Source: Ardenticatenaceae bacterium | Lineage (GTDB): Bacteria; Chloroflexota; Anaerolineae; Promineifilales; Promineifilaceae | Direction of reading: 5' to 3' | NCBI GenBank assembly: GCA_020634455.1 | Contig: JACKBQ010000001.1 | Span: 1,488,001 to 1,552,000, forward strand | Length of the DNA stretch: 64,000 nt | Shown: positions 59,611 to 64,000 of the stretch, piece after piece | How positions within the stretch are numbered: position 1 is the first letter of the stretch | Layout of the letters: each line of letters opens with the position of its first letter | Position numbers and translations under genes: made by a program | The notes under the pieces: generated by a model | What the model saw: only the letters and a program-made list of their open reading frames with translations | Told to the model about the DNA's origin: nothing | Database searches by the model: none

Positions 59611-60717
59611 CTAGGGTTTCACCACAAGTGGCAAATTTGTGTATTTTGCATATGGGGATACCCATTGAGCAATCACATTGTTGCCTTTGCCAGTTATCCA
59701 GGCGGTTCCGTTGTTATCTACTGTAATATCGGTGGGTTGGCTGTTGCTTACAGAAAGCCCATGGGCACTGTAGCGCAGTAAATCGTTGTCGGAGGCGCTA
59801 AGTTCCATACGACCAACACGACCCAAATCTGTTTGTACAAACCATATGAAGTTATTCGTTCCGTCTGTGGTGAAATCTATTGCACTCGCGCCGGAGCTAT
59901 TGGGTAAGACCTGATACCAACGCCAAAATGTGAGGGTGCCTTCTGCATATCGGCCCACCCGATTCGTGCTGTTGGCAGTAATCCAGGGTGCTGAATTATC
60001 CAGAGTAAGTCCGGTAGGTGGATAGGGGGGTACTCCAAAGTCCTGAACGGGAATTTTGATGAATGTTGTACTGGTTTGGGGCTTCAACTCTGCAACGTGA
60101 TTCGTGGCAGGTGACGTGATCCAAATACTGTTATTGTTGAGGATAGCGATGTGAGTGGGATTGCCCCCGGTAGCATCATAAGGGTACAGGGTAAATTGCG
60201 AGCCAGCGGGATTATAGCTAAGCAGGTGGTTCGTGCTGGGGGAAGTGATGTAGAGAAGGCCATTTGGTGCCAGCGCCAGGTTTAGCGGCACCTGGTTTGC
60301 GGGGAGGGGAAATTCTGTAATGGCTCCTGTGCCAATGTTTAACCTTCCTAGTCGGGCCGTACCTGGTTCGGTGAACCAGATCGCATTGTTGCCAGCATCA
60401 TAAACCAGATCATAGGGGGTGCTGCCGGCCGTGATGCCTGTGGTGAAGGGGGTAAACGCAAAATTGGTGGCCGTGGTTACTACAAGCCGCCCTATGGCAT
60501 TTGCACCGGGCATGGTGAACCAGACCGTGGTGGGAGGGCCGCTTGCCGCAACTACAATGCTTTGCGGGGCGCTATTGGCAAGCGGAATTGGATATTCTGT
60601 AATGTAGCCGTTGGTGCTGCTTGCGGCTCCCTGTTCATCAGCGAACAACAAAATAGTGGTTGTTGCCATCATAAAAACAAAAAATATTGTTAGATAGACG
60701 CGTGTTTTTTTAACCAT
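59611..60717 (-). CDS. Secreted beta-propeller protein (streptogramin-lyase/NHL-like)
   Basis: 368 residues. Signal peptide VYLTIFFVFMMATTTILLFA. Six or so blades with repeated VWFT, IWFTEPGTARLGRL, IWITSPATNHVAEL and AWITGKGNNVIAQW patterns, as in Vgb-like and NHL propellers. The catalytic His of true virginiamycin B lyase is not evident, so it is more likely a binding protein. It ends YTNLPLVVKP, similar to the YLP motifs of the two glycosidase-like proteins that follow 41 bases downstream. Confidence 0.78.
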   Translation of the reverse strand: MVKKTRVYLTIFFVFMMATTTILLFADEQGAASSTNGYITEYPIPLANSAPQSIVVAASGPPTTVWFTMPGANAIGRLVVTTATNFAFTPFTTGITAGSTPYDLVYDAGNNAIWFTEPGTARLGRLNIGTGAITEFPLPANQVPLNLALAPNGLLYITSPSTNHLLSYNPAGSQFTLYPYDATGGNPTHIAILNNNSIWITSPATNHVAELKPQTSTTFIKIPVQDFGVPPYPPTGLTLDNSAPWITANSTNRVGRYAEGTLTFWRWYQVLPNSSGASAIDFTTDGTNNFIWFVQTDLGRVGRMELSASDNDLLRYSAHGLSVSNSQPTDITVDNNGTAWITGKGNNVIAQWVSPYAKYTNLPLVVKP

Positions 60718-60801
60718 TACACATATTTCCTTGATACGCCTAGTTCATCGTTTTCTAGGTGTCGCATTGCGCTGTAACGTTTGCTGACATGGAGGGCGGG
60801 T

Positions 60802-62037
60802 TTAAACTGTATCTGGCTGCAATTTTTCTTGCTGCCATTGGGCTTGCAGCTGCAGCAACCCATCTAATTCTTCAGCCATGCCTGCTTGAATGCGAAAATT
60901 GTACGCTTGTTTATGGAAATCGTAACATTGATGGGAACGGCCGTCGTGTACGGCCGTACTTACCACATATGTTGCAGGCAATAATGGCAACTGGGCAATC
61001 TCGTACCGCACCAACCCTGCCCCGTGCAGCGTACCCAGGTCTACGCCCGCCAGCTTGGTGTTGGGGCCATTCACCTGCACCCCATCCTGGCGGAAAATCG
61101 CCAACCCAATTTCTGGGTTCACAATTGGCTGGTGCGCCAGATAGCCAATTTCAATCGTCATCGGCTCACCGGTGGCAAATACGTCTTTTGGTTCGTTGTG
61201 CTGGTTTAAAAAGCGCGTACTGGTAATTTCTATCTCACCAGAGCCGGTGCGGGCAAAATTGACTGACGCCAGTTCGCCCGGTTTCTGGTAGGCATGTGCC
61301 ACATATTCTGCCGCAATTTCATCCACTGTGCCATACGCCTGGGGAATGCCCTTATCAATCCATAATATGTGGGTGCAAAGGGTGCGCACCAGGTTAATGT
61401 TGTGGCTCACAATGATGATGGTCACGCCGCGATCCTTCATAGCCATGATGGCGTTGACGCATTTGGTTTGGAAAGCCTGATCGCCCACCGCCAAAATTTC
61501 GTCCACGATGAGGATGTCTGGCTGCATGTGGATGGCCACGCTAAAGCCGAGCCGCATGTACATGCCAGAGGAGTAATGCTTGACGGGCATGTCTATAAAA
61601 TCGCCAAGCTCAGAAAATTCCACAATGCGGTCGTAGTAGGCGTGGGTACTGGCTTCATCAAAGCCGAGCAGGGCGGCGTTGAGGAAGATGTTTTCCCGCC
61701 CGGTGAGGTCTGGGTGGAAACCGGCTCCCAGTTCTAGCAAGGCGCTAACACGGCCGTTTATGAGGATACGGCCGTTGTTCGGGCGCAAAATCCGGGCAAT
61801 CAGCTTCAGGATGGTGCTTTTGCCGCTGCCATTGCGCCCCACAATGCCAAAACATTGCCCCGGCAGCACGTCAAAACTCACATCCCGCACCGCCCACAGC
61901 GACTCGGTAGATTTCTTCGGCTGCCTGCGTCGCGAAAACAGCGCAATGAATGTTTCCAATACCGATTGCGGTTTTTCTTTGGTAAAGGCAAACCGCTTAT
62001 CCACATTTTGGAAGCTAATAACTGGCTCTAAACCCAT
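60802..62037 (-). CDS. ABC transporter ATPase, polysaccharide export (Wzt-like)
   Basis: 411 residues. ATPase part: Walker A GIVGRNGSGKSTILKLIA, Q-loop in ALLELGAGFHPDLTGRENI, signature YSSGMYMRLGFSVA, Walker B DILIVDEILAVGD and switch His VSHN. LELGAGFHPELTGRENI-type wording is the mark of the Wzt/TagH/RfbE group. Residues ~260-400 form a Wzt-type beta-sandwich that binds the glycan end (EIEITSTRFLNQHNE, FATGEPMTIEIGY). The permease (Wzm) is not in the window; it might lie elsewhere or have been lost in the 343-base gap upstream. Confidence 0.9.
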   Translation of the reverse strand: MGLEPVISFQNVDKRFAFTKEKPQSVLETFIALFSRRRQPKKSTESLWAVRDVSFDVLPGQCFGIVGRNGSGKSTILKLIARILRPNNGRILINGRVSALLELGAGFHPDLTGRENIFLNAALLGFDEASTHAYYDRIVEFSELGDFIDMPVKHYSSGMYMRLGFSVAIHMQPDILIVDEILAVGDQAFQTKCVNAIMAMKDRGVTIIIVSHNINLVRTLCTHILWIDKGIPQAYGTVDEIAAEYVAHAYQKPGELASVNFARTGSGEIEITSTRFLNQHNEPKDVFATGEPMTIEIGYLAHQPIVNPEIGLAIFRQDGVQVNGPNTKLAGVDLGTLHGAGLVRYEIAQLPLLPATYVVSTAVHDGRSHQCYDFHKQAYNFRIQAGMAEELDGLLQLQAQWQQEKLQPDTV

Positions 62038-62380
62038 AAAACGTTACGTATCTCACAAGTGCCTGGCACAGGGCGCAGATGTTCAGTTAAAACATCAAAC
62101 CACCCGTACCAGGCACCATCTATCTTACTTAAAAATTCAACTGTGCATTGTAGCGCAATCAGGAAAAGCGACCAAACACGTCCGATCAACGTTTTGCCAA
62201 CGATAATCCGGTAGGGGAGAGGCGGTTGGCCGCGATCAGACGAAAAACGGCACAACAAACCCTCCAACCGCCTCGCCCACATGCCGCAATGACCAGATGG
62301 TTGGCAATGTAAAACAGGGCGAGGCAGGTGGAGAGGTTCATTCGGCGCAAATTGAGAGACCGTCGCCACCTACCTAGCCC
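62038..62380. other. Gap upstream of the Wzt gene with a possible membrane-protein scrap
   Basis: No convincing gene. On minus, around 62340-62240, one frame reads LALFYIANHLVIAACG, which looks like a membrane helix but lacks start and continuation. It may be the tail of a lost glycosyltransferase or permease. Palindrome-like CCTGGCACAGGGCGC and GTACCAGGCACC words occur near 62065 and 62115. Confidence 0.35.
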
Positions 62381-63427
62381 CTACGAATCTTCCTGGTAAT
62401 TTGGCAAGGTGAAGGAGAGGTGACAACTGCTATCACCTGTTAATTTTGCGTACACGGCACCGCCGTATTTTTCAACCAGCCCGGTTGCCAAGCCGACGGA
62501 ATCAAAATACCGCTGTCGCTCTGTAAATTTCAACTGCCCCGTCTCGCCATTAAGAATATCTTCGATGTTGTAACGTACTTCTACTGGGTGTGGGAAATGA
62601 AAGCGAAGGGTGTCATCAGATACGGCCGTTACTTCCAAAACGCCCCCCTTATTCCTTTGAAACCACCCTCTTGCCAGCAGATTGATAATTGATCGGGCTT
62701 CAAATCTATTGATGGAAACGGCCGTTTCCAAAGCCAACTCACTCTCAACCTCAAACTCAATCATCTTATCAATTTCTGCCAACGTCACCGCTTCCGGTTC
62801 AGGTTCTTTATCTATCCACTCTACGGCTCTCAAACTATCAAAAATGTGATATCTGATTGCCTCATACATCTTTTTTGCATGGTGATCGATTGCCTCAATA
62901 CCTTCTTGCTGTTCGCTATTTAGGGAACCACCCATTGATTCAGGATGCTCAAGCATCAGTTTGCTAAATCCCAAGATAATATTTACTGCCGACAAGAAAT
63001 CATTAGTTGCAGATTGTAAAATTTGTTGGGTCACGTCATGCTTAAGATTCAATTTATCCAGTTGCTGATTCGCTTCCTGCAATTCACGTCGGTAATTTTG
63101 AACTAAACTGGACTCTAAATTCTCCAAAGCATCTGCTTTTGTCAGAATTTTTTTAGTTTCTTGGAGTAGTTCATTACTACGAACAGCACCTTTTTTCATG
63201 GCATCAACTGCCTTTGCCTGTTCGCTATCCAACGGCTGATAGTAGTTATTCTCTTCGTCTAGCAATATGTAGGCATATTCTCGAATAACAGTTAACGGCG
63301 TCATCAGCTCCGAAACCATTGTGGCAACAACCCTATTCAACTTCTTGTTTTCTTCCTGCGCAGTAATGAGCCGCTGGCGTAAGTCTGCCGCAGAGAGTTG
63401 GTCCGGGTCTGGGTTTTGGTTTGTCAT
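62381..63427 (-). CDS. Degenerate histidine-kinase-like protein (no phospho-acceptor His)
   Basis: 348 residues, soluble. Two HisKA-like helical hairpins: the first reads MVSELMTPLTVIREYAYIL (~37-55), where a kinase would have S-H-E-L-R-T-P; His is replaced by Ser. The second reads ATNDFLSAVNIILGFSKLM (~145-163), where His is replaced by Asn. A coiled coil links them (~105-140). The C-terminal ~110 residues resemble an ATPase domain (FHFPHPVEVRYN, VGLATGLVEKYGGAVYAKL) but lack clear N and G1 boxes. Probably a scaffold or regulator that uses the HisKA fold for dimerisation. Confidence 0.75.
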   Translation of the reverse strand: MTNQNPDPDQLSAADLRQRLITAQEENKKLNRVVATMVSELMTPLTVIREYAYILLDEENNYYQPLDSEQAKAVDAMKKGAVRSNELLQETKKILTKADALENLESSLVQNYRRELQEANQQLDKLNLKHDVTQQILQSATNDFLSAVNIILGFSKLMLEHPESMGGSLNSEQQEGIEAIDHHAKKMYEAIRYHIFDSLRAVEWIDKEPEPEAVTLAEIDKMIEFEVESELALETAVSINRFEARSIINLLARGWFQRNKGGVLEVTAVSDDTLRFHFPHPVEVRYNIEDILNGETGQLKFTERQRYFDSVGLATGLVEKYGGAVYAKLTGDSSCHLSFTLPNYQEDS

Positions 63428-63467
63428 TTGGGTTTGCCTCCCCTTTCTTTACCGCATTTTTTGCAAA

Positions 63468-64000
63468 CTACAAGTTCCACGCGCTGCGCACAGTATGCAA
63501 AATTTGAATCGCTTTGGCAATAAGGGCTTTATTGGCGGGCTTGTTGGGCCACAGGCTGGCCCCAGAGGGGTGTGGGAGGGGGACGACGAGACGACCCGTG
63601 AGCGGTAATCCGTTATCGGTAAGCGATAAGCGGTGATCAGTACCGATTACGGATAACCGATTACCGATTACCGAAACAGGCAGCGCGTCGTCAAAATTAA
63701 AGTTCACCGGGTTGGTGAGGGCAGACGGTGGGAAGTAAACGGCCGTTCCCACCACCTCGTTCAGTTTCATCTTGGCCGGATACAGGAGCTTGATTGCCAG
63801 ACCACCGACCAAAATCATCAGCCTGGGGCGCACCAGGGCGATTTCTCGCTCTAAAAAGGGGCGGCAGAGGGCTTGCTCCGCTTTGCTAGGGACGCGGTCG
63901 CCTTTGCCGCTTTTGGGGTCTTTACCGGGGTAACATTTGGTAACGGCCGTCATGTAATGCCGCGCCCGGAATTCGTCCTCATCCCAACCAGCTTCCCCCA
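63468..64000 (-). CDS. Uracil-DNA glycosylase family protein (start beyond window), with an in-frame repeat
   Basis: The frame is open to the window edge (GEAGWDEDEFRARHYMTAVT), so the N-terminus is missing; ~177 residues are visible. MTAVTKCYPGK, ALCRPFLEREIALVRPRLMI and the DNA-binding motif VVPLPHPSGAS are typical of family 4/5 uracil-DNA glycosylases, which start base-excision repair of uracil. The N-terminal part with the Fe-S cysteines and active site is outside. Between FDDALPV and GRLVVPLPHPSG there is an extra ~27 residues encoded by the GGTAATCGG/CCGATTACC repeat (63603-63672), which in other places is intergenic. The frame is kept. Confidence 0.8.
   Translation of the reverse strand, partial: GEAGWDEDEFRARHYMTAVTKCYPGKDPKSGKGDRVPSKAEQALCRPFLEREIALVRPRLMILVGGLAIKLLYPAKMKLNEVVGTAVYFPPSALTNPVNFNFDDALPVSVIGNRLSVIGTDHRLSLTDNGLPLTGRLVVPLPHPSGASLWPNKPANKALIAKAIQILHTVRSAWNL
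63603..63672. repeat. GGTAATCCG/CCGATTACC word repeat inside the UDG frame
   Basis: GCGGTAATCCGTTATCGGTA, then GATAAGCGGTGATCAGTACC, then three CCGATTAC-type units. Same word family and design as the nuoK-nuoL spacer at 10385-10465. The length fits the reading frame of the glycosylase gene and adds about 23-27 residues (VIGNRLSVIGTDHRLSLTDN). Confidence 0.75.

Larger units (their letters stand above)
349..63950. repeat. Dispersed ACGGCCGT palindrome, about 95 copies
   Basis: The octamer ACGGCCGT occurs about 95 times by manual scan, in genes on both strands and in gaps; one or two would be expected by chance. Examples: 349, 391, 3241, 5590, 13208, 15475, 15640, 23728, 27006, 27052, 27095, 30055, 38520, 41197, 43691, 53173, 53213, 60940, 60955, 63942. 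In genes it is read as TAV (ACG GCC GTN), NGR/DGR (AAC/GAC GGC CGT) or xRP (CGG CCG). Flanks favour GGGAA on the left and TTCCC on the right. Confidence 0.9.

Noticed and set aside
62028..62369. 113-codon open frame on minus upstream of the Wzt gene
   Set aside because: Overlaps the Wzt start, no family resemblance, no ribosome site; treated as gap or scrap.
1..64000. tRNA, rRNA or CRISPR loci
   Set aside because: No cloverleaf with a TTCGAATC-type arm, no rRNA signature words and no array of identical spaced repeats was seen by eye.

Overview
The window reads like a chromosomal piece of a filamentous or biofilm-forming member of the Chloroflexota (Anaerolineae/Ardenticatenia-like). This is an inference from gene content: a large membrane-arm complex I cluster with two NuoM genes, CtaA-type heme A synthase (aerobic respiration), a VKOR-type thiol oxidase, WD40-bearing Ser/Thr kinase, WYL and BTAD/SARP regulators, and secreted proteins carrying a YLP-type motif. 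GC content is moderate (mid-50s %). No rRNA, tRNA or CRISPR array was seen. The most striking global property is a dispersed palindrome, ACGGCCGT (extended form GGGAAACGGCCGTTTCCC), with roughly 95 exact octamers counted by eye, in and between genes; this resembles the HIP1 phenomenon of cyanobacteria.

Layout. 1-285: 3' end of an AIM24/TIGR00266 gene. 432-13079 (minus): one long bioenergetic gene block, nuoA-H-J-K-L-M-M-N followed by atpI/Z-atpB-atpE-atpF(b-delta). It holds only membrane-arm subunits of complex I and only F0-side subunits of ATP synthase. 13759-16366: response regulator, polyprenyl synthase, a 57-residue peptide with a Trp-rich tail, glutaredoxin. 16510-20254 (plus): sigma factor, zinc-type anti-sigma candidate, DUF427, glucokinase, 6-phosphogluconolactonase, OsmC. 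20281-22520 (minus): VKOR and a triple zinc-ribbon protein. 22728-25150 (plus): ParA ATPase, coiled-coil protein, HEPN/MNT toxin-antitoxin pair. 25169-30981: nitrilase and a 1589-residue kinase-nSTAND-WD40 protein. 31175-32336: orphan Rhs tip with a papain/C39-like domain and a candidate immunity gene. 32532-38401: aminotransferase, WYL regulator, receiver-histidine kinase, orphan McrC, sulfotransferase. 38478-41639: two unknown proteins and a BTAD regulator. 42009-47963 (plus): a metal locus with P1B-4 ATPase, membrane-anchored DtxR-FeoA fusion, and FeoB split in two. 47964-55147: nuoN 3' remnant, lipoprotein, DUF72, ctaA, S33 peptidase, solitary second nuoN. 55148-56545: 8-oxoguanine-deaminase-like amidohydrolase. 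56607-62037 (minus): Wzt-type ABC ATPase, beta-propeller protein and two secreted clan-A glycosidase-like proteins. 62381-64000: a histidine-kinase-like protein lacking both phospho-acceptor histidines, and a uracil-DNA glycosylase gene that appears to carry an intergenic-type repeat inside its reading frame.

How the parts work together. The left block supplies the proton-pumping arm of complex I next to the ATP synthase rotor/stator genes; ctaA and the second nuoN at 50-55 kb belong to the same respiratory theme. The Feo locus combines an iron sensor, Fe(II) importer and a likely Fe(II)/Co(II) exporter, suggesting one iron-homeostasis unit. Glucokinase and 6-phosphogluconolactonase overlap and feed the oxidative pentose phosphate route. 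The right end is a small exopolysaccharide/secreted-protein region. Intergenic regions are unusually rich in short self-complementary repeats of several families, one of which seems to have entered a coding gene. Regions poor in ACGGCCGT (Rhs tip, lipoprotein, HEPN/MNT, glycosidase cluster) are candidates for recent acquisition.
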